A stretch of DNA of 64,000 nt. Origin: Apostichopus japonicus (Eukaryota; Echinodermata; Holothuroidea; Aspidochirotida; Stichopodidae). The first letter of the stretch is position 1. Every line of letters begins with the position of its first letter. The translations under genes were made by a program, and so were the position numbers. This document shows, piece by piece, positions 1-11,947 of the stretch. The notes below the pieces were generated by a model. The model made no database searches, had not been told where the DNA came from, and saw nothing but the letters and a program-made list of their open reading frames with translations. The DNA is taken from the NCBI RefSeq assembly GCF_037975245.1, contig NC_092566.1:15419001-15483000 (forward strand). Direction: 5' to 3'.

Positions 1-1124
1 GATTTGTTTCACAGTTTAGATGTTTTAATTACCTTTAACATATTAAAAGCAAGGAATTTGATAGAGACCGCCTTTCACTGCAGTCTGTTACACCTGGTTG
101 GATTCTCGTTGTCATAGAAATGATTGAATGAAAACGTTCTGAAGTTATGGCACTCAAAGTGTCAATGGTTGACATGTCTTGTGGAAAACAGTCGCTTGAG
201 GATATTTGATGTCTAATCTATAAGACGTGTGTGATTTAAAAAAAAAAGGTCTTGTTAGAGAACAAAATGTCACATAAAAGTCACCCGAGGACGTAAATGA
301 GACAATTTGACACAGTTTTGTGATGTCATGAAGCGATGTGTTATTAAAGAGTTGAGGTTAAGAAGGGAACTAACGGCAAACTCATCAAGCATGCCATGCA
401 GATGTTTTAGGGGATGTTACGTTACAACATAGCCAGGACATTAATCACAGACGGATAACGCTGCAGGCAAAGTTGTGTTGAGGCACTTTCATGTATGACG
501 TATGTCACAATGTGTCAATACATTCAAGGCAAATTATCACACTAAACACATGTAATATGCTGTAGATACAACTTAGAGATGATTATTACAGTGGAGATGT
601 TGTGGCTTTGACTTTTGTAAGAAGAGTGATCGCATCAATATATGGCAATTGCATAACAGGGTATCTAAATATGAATATACCAACAGAGAGAAAGAGATGG
701 GGGGGAGGGGGGATTTGCCAAAAATTCATTTGGAATGTTTGCTTAGCTGTCCGAGTTCATCAAAATGTGTCAATTTTTTGACAATTATTCTTTTATCATC
801 TGTGAAAAAATGGTTTGACAAATTATTAAGAGCAACAAAGACATATTCAGCTGAATTGTCCTAATGACATCATGCATTCTGTGGTTGCCAGATTCACTTT
901 CAAATACAAAATATCAAATACAAAATAAAATATAAAAAATATCAAATACAAAATATCATTTACAGATACAAACAAGGATCACAAAACTTGAAATAATCTG
1001 TATCTTCCGCGATACGAAATGCTACAAGGGTTTGGTATTCGCCTAACGATACAGCAATTCGACCAATCGACTTTGACCACCAGAAAATCCCTTTTAACTT
1101 GTTTTATTCGTTTTCGTTTATCAG
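1..1124 (+). other. IVD: Upstream intron of IVD (3' part)
   Basis: This is inferred intron, because the exon beginning at 1125 is preceded by a polypyrimidine stretch ending in tcag and starts mid-protein. I see no earlier IVD exon here. The stretch is AT-rich. Positions about 898-965 hold a short degenerate tandem of an ATCAAATACAAA-type motif. Confidence 0.6.
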
Positions 1125-1302
1125 TTCATGCAAGGGATGATGGCGGACATGTACGTGCGCCTCAACTCCTGCCGGTCGTATGTTTACAATATAGCGAGGG
1201 CGGTAGATAAGGGACATGTCAGCAACAAAGACTGCGCAGCAGCTATCCTGTACGCAGCTGAGAATGCCACAAAAGTAGCCCTCGATTCGATACAGTGCCT
1301 TG
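1125..1302 (+). CDS. IVD: Isovaleryl-CoA dehydrogenase, penultimate coding exon
   Basis: IVD is a mitochondrial-matrix FAD enzyme that oxidises isovaleryl-CoA to 3-methylcrotonyl-CoA in leucine catabolism and passes electrons to ETF. This 178-bp exon starts after ..tttatcag and ends at G|GTAAGA. It encodes part of the C-terminal all-helical domain: [20 protein letters not shown], then an AVDKGH turn, [19 protein letters not shown] and SIQCLG. This aligns almost without gaps to vertebrate IVD as I know it (MQGKMADMY, CRQYVYN, GIQCFGGNGY). The exon ends after the first base of the glycine codon in QCLG|G, so the intron splits the acyl-CoA dehydrogenase signature Q-x2-G-G-x-G-Y. The remaining exons lie left of the window. 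Identification rests on remembered family features, not a search. Confidence 0.93.
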
Positions 1303-3436
1303 GTAAGATACTATTTCCGTTTTCTTTTTAATATGATTTCCTTTTAAAAGGCAAGTATTTTTGATATTTCAAGAAATGCCAAAAAATATTTGAGTGTTGA
1401 TTTTTTTGTTCCTTTTTACTTAGCTTCTTTGTTGTACAAGATAAACATCTATTGTTTTTTTGTTTGTTTTTGGAATGTCTGTTGGACTCTTGAGATCCCA
1501 GAATCCCTTCTCAGATCCATTTCGCAAGCAAGGTTGACCATTATCTACGAGCTCCTTGAACCGTATCTAAAATCGGTCCAGAAAGTTACGGTAAAGAATA
1601 TGACAACATGGACAAGACCTGGACTACAATGTTTGACCGTATATTCCTACTGAATTTTTTAGACAACATGAAAACATAAAGAAAAACAGTTTAGCTTACT
1701 AATTCAGCTTGTTAACATAATGGGATTGTTTTAATGAACATTTAAAAAAAAAACTGTCATTTTTTATTATTTTAAATGGATTTGGAAAAATATATTCTAA
1801 ATGGAAACATATAGATAAGCTGATACGTTCATGGTATTAAAGGGATGGAATCTTGCTTTAAAATTCCTCCCTTTAATATGCTAATTACAAGCTATTGTAT
1901 TCAATCTGTCAGCATTGTCTAATCATTTATCAAAATGGTGGATAACATCACAATGCTATCTAGGTATGTAGTGATTAATGGTGTTTTGTAATGACTTTGT
2001 GAATGTCATTTGACATTATTTGCACGTGGCCCGATGACATCTGATGAATTAGCACGGAACCAAAAAGTAGTCCACGGTTTTAATCGAAGCAGACACGAAC
2101 CCAACTGTAATTATTGATATGTACGAAAGATAGATGTCATTAGCCCAAACAGCTAAGAAAAATCTGATTCTATATGGAGAGATTTAATGTTCCTTGACAA
2201 CACACAAGGCTGAAGACTTGAGCAAGTCTACAGTATGACATCATCGAGCCACATGTGCTTCAATTGTTTGTGTTCTCCTACTTTAGTATTAGATCTACAA
2301 AGGTTATTTTCTGCATTAATAAAGAAAGACAAGTTTTTGCAATCTAAATGCTAAATCTTAAAATATTGAACCTTCTAAGTAGCCTGTGACCTAATGAGTT
2401 CATTTGTTCCAAGTGGCAACACTGTTAACATTGTTTCTTGGCATGTGATAACAGTGCAGGCTATTGGCTTGATGTGATGAAGTGTTTGCTCGATTAAAAT
2501 TACAAAAAAACAAACATTGGTGCACTAATACCTAACAACTTCATGTAACATTTCTTCTAACTCAGAATTGTCAAATCAAAATATTAATCACATGAAGACA
2601 ATATTAACATTACCTCACATTTATGCAAATTAGCCTCAATTATAACTGATGATTCATATCACCATTATTTTCAACATGAATTGCTAGCAAGGCTTCACTG
2701 TGCAAGATCAGTATTTAACATATCCATGCCCACTTGTAAGGTAACCAGACATTTCCGATTTGCGGGGACAGTTCCCCTGATTTTACTGTTGTCCCCAGAA
2801 TTGTCCCTGGCATTTTTTTTTTAATGTCTTGGAAATGTTCTTGAATTTGTAGAAAGGCCCATAACAACTTCATTTGTACCTGCTTGGGCTTCCGTTGGTA
2901 GAAACAGCTTGAATGCAAATACTGTTGTTCAAAACTGTAAAATGTAAAGGCACCCCAGATCATTCGATAATGTCATAGCCTGTCATTCAAATGACAAACA
3001 TCTTTTTATACTTAGTGATAAATAATGAGACTTTCGTGCAGTTACCTTCAAGTTTTATTTTGGGGTGTTTGGCATTGGAGTTTTTAACTCGAACAAATTT
3101 ACACCTGTTTCTCGTTGAGGTAATTCACTGCATTTTTCCTTCATCCTTGAAATAAAGAGTAGAACACACCGTCACCCATGAGAGGCCCCATCAAATTCAA
3201 GTCCCTCTTTTTACACGTACCGTGTAGGAAATTAACTGACCCTTGATGTCAACATAAAAGGGTTAAGCACCTTTATCATCTCCCCCTGATCTCCTGAAAA
3301 AATAAAAGAGAGAATTTGGTCACTCTAATATTTTATTGGTACGCCTGGTGAATAATAAACTCTCTTATTAGGTGATATCGACTGACCGAGGGCTTTGAAC
3401 GTATCAAATGTCAGTTGCTCGTCTTTACTTTCACAG
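1303..3436 (+). other. IVD: IVD last intron (2134 bp)
   Basis: GTAAGA donor at 1303 and a pyrimidine-rich tract ending cacag at 3436; splitting phase 1 on both sides makes the join in frame. The intron is AT-rich and I see no coding exon, tRNA or clear transposon in it. Short open frames here resemble no family I know. Confidence 0.8.
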
Positions 3437-3579
3437 GAGGGAACGGTTACATCAACGACTATCCGACGGGCAGGTTACTGCGAGACGCAAAGCTTTACGA
3501 GATCGGAGCAGGCACCCAGGAGATAAGAAAGATGATTATCGGTCGATCTATCAATGCGCAGTATCTGTATTCTAAGTAA
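3437..3579 (+). CDS. IVD: Isovaleryl-CoA dehydrogenase, last coding exon
   Basis: This exon gives the C-terminal 47 residues and a TAA stop at 3577-3579. Joined to the previous exon it reads [20 protein letters not shown], which fits the acyl-CoA dehydrogenase signature Q-x2-G-G-x-G-[FY]-x2-D-x4-R-x3-D. It continues [20 protein letters not shown]. In most family members the catalytic glutamate sits in a YEGT motif; here the position is alanine (GAGT). That is the known IVD arrangement, in which the catalytic base is a glutamate in an earlier exon, so this favours IVD over medium- or short-chain paralogues. The tail NAQYLYSK is a few residues longer than the vertebrate ending as I recall it. 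I did not find a canonical AATAAA in the next few hundred bases. Confidence 0.95.
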
Positions 3580-3835
3580 CCAGATTTTATTTATTTATGT
3601 TCTCGACATAAAACCTTCCGAAAACTCCATCCGTTATGCTGTCGATCAATTGTTATACCATCTCGATGTATATACCGTTCCCGTCATAAACACAATCTCA
3701 ATTTCCTACCAATTTTTTTTCTTTTTCTTCCACTGAACTTACATAACTTAACTTACACTTAACTTAAGTAAGGAAGTGTGTCGTGTAAAGTATGACACAG
3801 TGTGATAAACTGATTTTGAATTATCAAGAGACCAG

Positions 3836-4140
3836 GGTGGACAATTGGCTAAGGCGTCGGACTCGTGATCCAAGGATTGCTGGTTCGATTCCTGCATAGT
3901 TCATTTAATACATTGTGTCCTTGAGCAAGATGCTTTATCTCACTTGCCTCTCTCCACCCGGGGGTTAAATGGGTACCTGTGAGGTAACTTGTCATTTGGG
4001 CGCAGTATATAACTGCTGCCGACTGGAGGGATTGTCTCTGAGACAGGTTATCATTGACCAGGGTAATATAACGTCTGTAAAGCGCTTTGAGACCTATCAC
4101 TGGTATAAAGCGCGATATAAAAATCAAATATTATTATGAT
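3836..4140 (+). mobile_element. tRNA-derived SINE with L2-like 3' tail
   Basis: The head (about 3836-3897) is tRNA-like, with an A-box-like block (ATTGGCTAAGGCG) and a perfect Pol III B box, GGTTCGATTCC, at 3882-3892. A body without coding sequence follows. The end (about 4076-4120) reads AAAGCGCTTTGAGACC then AAAGCGCGATATAAAAATC, the hairpin-like tail shared by many L2-clade LINEs and their SINE partners, with a short ATTATT run after it. It lies about 250 bp past the IVD stop codon and may fall within the 3' UTR. Confidence 0.8.
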
Positions 4141-6019
4141 AATTATAAAGTAAAATTGGCAGGTGGTAGCACTCATCACCAAGGCAACAGGCAGCTGATT
4201 ATTTCTAGCATCTTATTCCAACCGAATATCTTGAATCGTGCCTCCAAAATGAATTTTATCGATCATGAGTCCGGTCCATCATTTCCGCTTCTTCTATAAG
4301 AAAGTCATTTAGGGAAATGGAACTCGATACTACCCCAAAAAAAGGGGGTTTGAGTGAAACCATCCACGAGATTTCTTATCTAAATTGAATAGATGTAAAC
4401 ATTTCTCAACGTGTTGGTCCGTGCTGAAATATATGTTTTTTTCTTTTCTTTTCGTTATTTTTTTCGTTTATTTCTTTTGATATTGGATAAATCATCTTTT
4501 AAGCATCTACACAGAAAACACAACATTGATATAAAATTGATATGAAATTGAAAATGAAAGATAATTTTTTTTTCATTCTAATCTTTTAATCTCCATAAGC
4601 TGATCCGTATCATACAGTTCAGTTTATTCCGACATGTTTTAAATAAGTCCAAGCTTCCCTTTATACCTTGGCTTTATCATGAGTTGACAAGAAATGTACG
4701 TTATTGACAAAAACAGCTACCTCAATACCCTTATAGGCACCTCCAGCCATTGTAGGTGTTTTTGTTTGGAGCATTTGGCCACCTTTATTCTGTTGTTCCC
4801 TTAATGAGCCTGGCATATTGCAAAGTGCCGTCTAATGTGTCAATTAGATCTTCATTTCCCAAAGGCGGAAAAAAAAAAGCCACCTACTCAAAAACCGTCG
4901 AGTCGATGAACGACAAAGACAAATATCTAGGACATCTTGGTGGACGTTGTCTGCCCTCTCCCAAAATGTGAAGAGGCTGGGTAGATAAACAGGGTAGCAT
5001 TAAGTTTGGGCAAATGACTTTCTTGAATGTTCTTGAGTTTTTTGTTGTCTCAGATGATGTTTCGTAATCATTTTCTTGAGTCAACAATCCAGTCGAACTG
5101 TCAAACGGTTCGGATGTGGTGGGTCCGATGTCCGTGGGTATAAATGGTGTCGATGGGTAAACTGCGGAATGACGGTTTCTAAGGATAAGCTCGTCCTATG
5201 TCGCATCAGTCTTTGATCAAACGTTTAAATGAATGTACGGATGGAATGAACTGTAGCGCAGGGGCGTACCGTAAAAAGTACAACGTGCAGTTCTGTGTGC
5301 AGTGTTACAGCTTTCATAACACTATGGATGCTGTTAGATGATAGCACTTGACTAATGTCTTCTAATTCAAGCAGTAAGGTCGTGTCAACTACTGCAAACG
5401 ACTTGAAGGTATTTCAAAAACTGCTGACGGCTCCCGTTTAATATTTTATTTTGCTTGTGAGAAATTGCAGGACAGGGTTTTCTTCTTAATTTGTGAGTTT
5501 TGTTGGGCTGAGAGAGAATGTAAAGCTTAATACAATCAACATGTCTGAGCAAACTTTGCAGTTCTATTTTTTTTTTGTGTGGGTGTGTGTGTGTGCACTT
5601 GTTTTGTATTCTGACCGAGGACTTGAACAAAAGAATTCCAGGTCCTCGGATGTGGTTTCTAAAGGAACACCTTGTCCTCTGAAGAATTTTATTGTTATGG
5701 GGTATTGTTAAGGTTAGGGTACGTGGATTTGAACAATGGAAAAACAATGGGGTCCTAGGTCTGAATATAAAACTCACCTGTGTGATGTGTGTGTGTGTGT
5801 CAGTGACCTTCTTTAGTGGTGCTTAGTAAAAGTAATGTGAATGTAAGAAAACGATTTGATGATATCGTTCTATTTAGTTATTAAATTAGATTGAAACACT
5901 ATTGCCATACCACCTTTAAGTTGCACATGCATCACACAGAATGTCTTCAAAACAAAAATAGGATCAAAATTGGAGAGTTTCTTGACTACAATTGCCTTGT
6001 TCAGAGTTATTGAAATGAC
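4141..6019. other. Gene-poor stretch
   Basis: I see no exon with splice sites, RNA gene or clear transposon. A GT run occurs at about 5574-5596 and again near 5780. Short frames here have no recognisable domain. Confidence 0.5.
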
Positions 6020-6052
6020 AACAGACCATGGAGCTTAGCTCCATGAACAGAC
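6020..6052. mobile_element. Micro-palindrome insertion with 7-bp target duplication (copy 1)
   Basis: A 19-bp hairpin at 6027-6045 has arms CATGGAGC and GCTCCATG with loop TTA. It is flanked by exact direct repeats AACAGAC at 6020-6026 and 6046-6052. It shares CAxGGAG / CTCCxTG ends with the copies at 10180, 10240, 34395 and 45002. It sits at the left edge of the 104-bp tandem array, where the AACAGAC motif is a normal part of the repeat. Confidence 0.6.
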
Positions 6053-6648
6053 TAAGGACATATTAGAAGCGGACATATGGACAGACAGCTGCATTGGACA
6101 GACAGATAAATTGGACAGACAGCTGCATTGGACAGACAGATAAATTGGACAGACAGCTGTATTGGACAGACAGCTAAACTGGACATTCTCGGTGAGACCG
6201 AAGGGAGGAGGAGGAAGAGGACATTGAGAGGACATTGAGACTAAGGACAAATTAGAAGCCGACATATGAACAGACAGCTAAATTGGACATTCTCGGTGAG
6301 ACCGAAGGGAGGAGGGGGAAGAGGACATTGAGAGGACATTGAGACTAAGGACAAATTAGAAGCCGACATATGAACAGACAGCTAAATTGGACATTCTCGG
6401 TGAGACCGAAGGGAGGAGGGGGAAGAGGACATTGAGAGGACATTGAGACTAAGGACAAATTAGAAGCCGACATATGAACAGACAGCTAAATTGGACATTC
6501 TCGGTGAGACCGAAGGGAGGAGGGGGAAGAGGACATTGAGAGGACATTGAGACTAAGGACAAATTAGAAGCCGACATATGAACAGACAGCTAAATTGGAC
6601 ATTCTCGGTGAGACCGAAGGGAGGAGTGAGAAGAGGACATTGAGAGGT
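6053..6648. repeat. 104-bp tandem repeat array
   Basis: The unit begins CTAAGGACAAATTAGAAGCC and recurs at 6241, 6345, 6449 and 6553, a constant 104-bp period. The first unit (6053) carries an internal expansion of a shorter GACAGACAG-type subunit (about 6083-6180). Copies 2-4 are almost identical, so amplification is recent. Confidence 0.92.
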
Positions 6649-9627
6649 CACCTCTTTAGGAATTACAATTACAGTTAACTGCCATTGTCAGTAAATATTG
6701 TGTATTTTATCTAGTTTATTTTATTGTGTGTTGGTTACCAACATATTTTAATTAGCATAAATGTTATGCACCTATTTATCGAAACTCATGTATAATTAAC
6801 AGTCAATTAGGGACATCCCCCTTGATAACTGTCAAATCTTAACGGCATATTTGATCCTTAAAGTTGAGGAAGAGATGAATGGCTGGTGTATCATGATTTT
6901 AAATCACAGCTGTAGATTTGTTGAGTCTTCTATGCATGCAAGGCTATTCATTATTCCCTCTAAAATGCTAGGAAAACCAAAACTGGACACTAATCATGTT
7001 TTAATACAACTCTTTTACTACCAATCTCAGGGGCTTTTTAGAAAAGAGTTGTTTTTTTTTTAAATATTTACAGGGACACGCAAGCGTTGTCTTGTTGTAG
7101 AAAGCCAGGTGATACACGCTAGTAACAATAGTGCGGTCCATCAGATATCGTCATACAAAGGCTAGAACGTCGCAGTGATATAACCGAAGAAGAATTATTT
7201 CATCCTTAAATCATGATTCAAAATCAGTATGTCATATTCAAGATCAGATATCCATTCTTAATAAAAAAAAAATACCATTTATATATTTTCTAATATTCTA
7301 TTGGCTAAACTTCTTGTTTCCATGGTTACATCGTTGTTTGGTCTTATAACATCCTACGTTGTTTATTTTTTTAATATTCGATTGGCTAAACTTCTTGTTT
7401 CCATGGTTGCAGCGTTGTTTGGTCTCAAAAAAAATCTTACGTTGTTGGTACTGATATCCAATTTCCATTTTTACTCAATGCTCCCATCCTGGTCATTGTT
7501 ATATCAACAACCAGGGCTACAACCACTTAAACATCTGGGGATACTATAACCGAGGGGTGCAGCCCCCACCCCTCCCGCATTCCCCACCCACCGGCAGGCA
7601 GAATTAACAACATACATACATATTTGCGTTACAACCTAAACGTTTGAATATTTCAACATTGTTTCAACATGTGCAAACTATAGCATCATTCTGTTTGCAC
7701 ATTAGCTGCCTCCAGTTTACCAAAACTTCTTAAAGGGTGGGCGTACCCTCCCACCCCCCCACCCCCAGCATCTCCCATAACAAAAATGGTGGTTTTGTCC
7801 TTGTAGACAACAATGGTATACTTAGCTATTTTCTTTTTCCAGCCAACGATGATCTAAAGGAGTTGCTTTGTATCTTATGTAATTCTAGATATATATTTTA
7901 CATGTGAAAGACGAGAATTTAAAAAAAAAAGATGTATATTTCAGCATCGACAATATACTCGAAGTAAAATATGTAACTTCAGTATAAATATGTACCTGCA
8001 GTAATATATGTATACTTGAAGTAAAATGTTTGAACATTTGAATAAATTATGTGATTACTGAGTTTACACTATCAGGTGGTATTCTTTTTTATTTACTCTT
8101 TTTAACCAAAACAGCTGGATCGGCCATTCAGGTATGATGACTGTTGTTAAAATCATATACCCACATTGAGTACTAGCAGATCCGTTGTCTGTATATTTGG
8201 CCACGATTACATTTTATAAACTCTGTTTTCAAAGACTAAGTGTTGACACCCTGAAACAAATGCAATCATCAGGTCATTAATTGTGAAGTGCTTCATTATT
8301 TGAGATTTAGCATTTGCAAAATCCATATCTCAAAATGACAAAAAAATAAGCATTGTATTTATAAATCAAGCAAAAGAAATTTCAAGCATGTGTGGCCCCC
8401 GATGATGTCATATTTAGACTTGATCAAGCCCTCAGATGTGTGTGTGAAGAAGCATTAAATCTATTTATTATCTCTTTCCAAATGGAAGAATATTTTTCTT
8501 AAATGTTTTTTTTTTGGGGGGGGTTGAAGGGGGGTTGGGGGGGACGTGACCGTTATCTCTGTCAAATAGATCAGTGATGATGGTTTGGTGTTCCGTTAAA
8601 GAAATTGTCATTGACTAGGTACAATGATCTTCATTACTACCTTTAACGGATTACACTATGAACTGAAAACAGAAAAAGGGAGTTGTTAGTTAACTACTGC
8701 CGTGCCACGACGGTTTGTGTGTCCAAACCGCTACTTTCCTCGGAGAGTTTCATAAGCCCTCACTTGCTACTTTTACATGCTAATGCTTTCGATATCAGGG
8801 ACTTTAATAGCCGTGAAATCAAATGACTTCACTGGGATCAACTGATCAACTTGATGATCCGTTGAGGATCAATGGATCAAGATATTGGTCAAATAAGGTT
8901 CAAAATTCATCAGTTTTTTCTCTTTTTTTGACGACACCGAGATTACAATTATCTTATACCGTGGAGACAGGCTATATGTAACCGAACACCCGGATCACTG
9001 GTTTAAGCCACAAGGATTAAATCAAATTTTCGCTTCAGGCCAACAAAGTCACTGGGTTATTTTCGAAAAGCCATTAAAAAGAATTTATACGAGATTTACC
9101 GTGGATGTTTGTTTTTCTCTTAGTTCCAAAATAAGTTATGACAATATCTGGTTGAAATCCGTTTTGCACGACCCTTAACTTTTTTTTTTTCCGTGTCCAA
9201 TGCGTAACTGAACTTGCTTTACTTCAATATTTGCGTTTTTCAAGTCAAAAGTTTGTAGTCTGTGTAAATTAAGAGACAGGGATGATGTTGTTTACAATCC
9301 AAACCTGCGTCATTCGCTGGGTTTATAATATCCACTTAACCATATAACAATGGTCAAAGACTCATGATATCGTGGGCGGGTTTCAGCGACACGTGCCATC
9401 GTAACGCGTGGCTTGGAAATTATATATGACCCACTATCCATTGCCACGTGCTGTGGTTTTGTTTGCACGGTAGGTGCTAATCTATTTTCAAAACAGATCG
9501 TGTCTCCCTCTACAATTTGATTGATTGTTTGGATATTCGCCTTGAAGATCGTGTAATTAATGATTAAATCTATGGTAATTTGTTGTTGTTGATGGTGTTT
9601 ATACATACATACATTCATACATATAGG
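6649..9627. other. Gene-poor stretch
   Basis: No gene is visible. It contains the duplication described at 7291-7425, a G-rich tract around 8512-8544 and a C-rich tract around 7740-7768. At 7522 a CAGGGCTACAACCA block and the following GGCAGGCAGAAT (7590s) resemble the sequence at 36537-36660, suggesting an old shared repeat. Confidence 0.5.
7291..7425 (+). repeat. Tandem duplication, about 54 bp at 81-bp spacing
   Basis: The block TAATATTC(T/G)ATTGGCTAAAC and the following bases through TTGTTTGGTCT occur at 7291-7344 and 7372-7425 with only a few differences. It looks like a simple local duplication. Confidence 0.85.
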
Positions 9628-9713
9628 TTATATATAGGCCTATATATATGTATATATAGGCCTATATATAAATATATTTATATATATATATTAATGTATT
9701 TATATATATATAT

Positions 9714-9782
<69 letters not shown>
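9628..9782. repeat. TA microsatellite
   Basis: Imperfect at first, with two TATATAGGCCTATATA palindromes at about 9630-9670, then nearly pure (TA)n to 9782. The isoleucine/tyrosine-rich frames here are read-through of the repeat. Confidence 0.95.
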
Positions 9783-9783
<1 letters not shown>

Positions 9784-10172
9784 CAATACCACTTTTTATA
9801 GGCGCAAGCCAAGTGGTAAATAAGAAATGAATGTGGTAGCAAGTGGTATGACATATATATATTAAAATTAATAAAGATCAACACACCAGAAAATTTCCAC
9901 TTCACGACCCGGTTTCATATATTCACATATATAGATAGATGGATGGACGGACGGCTATGTATACATCTGTATGTTTACCTGTATATGTCCCATTAGCATG
10001 CAATTACATGCAACTAACCACACAATAACGTACATCGCGAGTGTGTATGATCGGCATTGTAGGTCAACTGCCGAAGCTCACCTCCCCCCCCCGTGCCCCG
10101 TCCTCGTCTGTCCTGCATATTTGTACTTTAGTTCCTACACAGGTTCACAACATATAAATCAAAGATGACTCG

Positions 10173-10215
10173 CTTGTCCCAGGGAGTTGTTATGGAAACA
10201 ACTCCCTGCTTGTCC
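10173..10215. mobile_element. Micro-palindrome insertion with 7-bp target duplication (copy 2)
   Basis: A 29-bp hairpin at 10180-10208 has perfect 12-bp arms CAGGGAGTTGTT and AACAACTCCCTG with loop ATGGA. The flanks are exact direct repeats CTTGTCC (10173-10179 and 10209-10215). An eighth base (G) also matches if the terminal G of the hairpin is counted as target. Confidence 0.75.
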
Positions 10216-10232
10216 CAGGTTGAATTATCTTG

Positions 10233-10274
10233 GTAGAACCAGGGAGTTGTTCCATAACAACTCCCTGGTAGAAC
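10233..10274. mobile_element. Micro-palindrome insertion with 7-bp target duplication (copy 3)
   Basis: A 28-bp hairpin at 10240-10267 has the same 12-bp arms as copy 2 and loop CCAT (versus ATGGA, nearly its reverse complement). The flanks are exact direct repeats GTAGAAC (10233-10239 and 10268-10274), different from those of copy 2. It therefore arose by a separate insertion only 31 bp away, not by local duplication. Confidence 0.78.
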
Positions 10275-11250
10275 TGACAGAGATAATAATAGCTCAATAT
10301 AGAGTGTAATTAACAACACATTATGAGGGGTCATTGTATTGCCCGTGGCCGTATACCTGTATGGTGGCGTGTATAATGAATTTCAAAGTTTTACTGTTAG
10401 TGGTAAGCTTCGCACGGAAGCACTGAATGACCAAACTTCTCAGTTTTTATCTCACTTTTTCGATGTCTTTAATTCCATGATTTTGCTTTCTCTCTTATTT
10501 TTTTCTTCTTCTTCTTGTCTTTATTTTTATCAAATTCACACATAATTATGTATGGTTTAGTTCACACATAAAAGTCATAAAGTTATAAAGTCACGCATTG
10601 TTAACTTAGAAATTCACACATTAGTTTGTCAGGTCTACAGTTCACACATTATCAATTTCAGCCATATACGGTTATAATCTCAATGTAAGGACACTGGGGT
10701 TTCTAGTGGACCAAGTTGTTTGGTTCCCGTGTCCATGTTCTCCCTATCTTAGGTGGCTTTAAAAAAAAAAAATATCTTAAATAAGCAGTACTGCTTTCAT
10801 TGTAAACAAGAGCATCGTACCAGTCTCAATGGTCTAAAGAAATCATATTCTTTGGCACATTTGAATAGTACAACCCCCCACACCCCACCCGCCCCCTCAA
10901 AATTAAACTTGATGACCACGTCTTGTCTCAGTTTACAACGGTTCAGTTTGAATATATAACGCATGCGAGAAGATGTCTTGCCATATAACTTGCCATTAAC
11001 ATATAACTAAGTTAGGCTTGCGCTGGACAACGTGTATATCATGCGCCTTTAAACTGCATACTGTTAACATTGTATATAACAGCTGTCACATTCAACGAGT
11101 AAGAAATTATACCGTTAATTAACTCATCTCACCGATTATGTCTTTATCAAGTATAGGTTAAATATGCTGCAACCAAACAATCTATGTACATGGGTATATA
11201 ACAAACACTTTGATTTTTATCGAAATCTGCTCTCTTCTGTGAACTTAATC

Positions 11251-11345
11251 AGAAATATAATAATAATCATCATCATCATCATTATCATCATACTTTTATA
11301 TATATTTCTATAGCGCTGGGACAAAATCTTAAGCAGTATAAATAG
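11251..11345 (-). mobile_element. Possible 3' end of an L2-like SINE/LINE
   Basis: Read on the minus strand, CCCAGCGCTATAGAAATATA is followed by a CAT/TAA-type simple tail (plus-strand TAATAATCATCATCATC at about 11257). This is the layout of an L2-like tail. No head was recognised. Confidence 0.35.
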
Positions 11346-11394
11346 AGATACATTAGAATAATGAAAGGAATAAATAACTCAAAGCAAAATATAC

Positions 11395-11770
11395 AGCCAA
11401 AGAAATATTACAATGAGGCTATAGAAAAATATGTAAATATAATGATTATAATGCAGTTATAATGCAGTAAACTGCTGTAGGATAGATTTAACGAGTAGCT
11501 AAAACATCTGGAAATGTTAAGTTGATCCAAAATTTGAAGGTGCCAGTGCGTGATGTTTAATAAGGATGGAGCAAAAGTGATCTTCAAATAAATTATTGGC
11601 TCGGAGCAAAGTCGTCATTATGCTGTGGTTTGTCAACTAAAAATGAATGTTAATGAGTTTGCTTCAAGAAAATATTACAATAAGGCTATAGAAAAATATA
11701 TTTAAGTATAAGGTTTCAAGAGAAACTTCGAATCAGGGCAGTAAACCCGCTGTAATAGGATTGAAGAAAC
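11395..11770 (+). repeat. Diverged direct repeat pair
   Basis: A block at about 11397-11500 (AATATTACAATGAGGCTATA, then a GCAGTAAACTGCTGTAGGAT segment) recurs diverged at about 11670-11770 (AATATTACAATAAGGCTATA, GCAGTAAACCCGCTGTAATA). It is an old duplication or two ends of a degraded element. Confidence 0.55.
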
Positions 11771-11947
11771 GAAGTGTCTAACCCACTAAAAACATAAATA
11801 TATAAGAAATATTTTGAAATATGCCCAAGCATTGTGTGATAACGTTGCTTTTTAGATGCACAACGACCATCTCCAAATGTGCAAGGAATAAATATATGAA
11901 TATATATATAAACATATAAACATATATATAGATATATATATATATAT

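Noticed and set aside
3829-3900. tRNA gene at the SINE head
   Set aside because: Stems are incomplete and the block is fused to an L2-like tail, as in a SINE. The tRNA-like heads at 12003, 16970, 29797 and 46181 were treated the same way.
6053-6648. Regular repeat array considered as CRISPR
   Set aside because: The units are contiguous 104-bp tandem copies with no unique spacers, in animal DNA.
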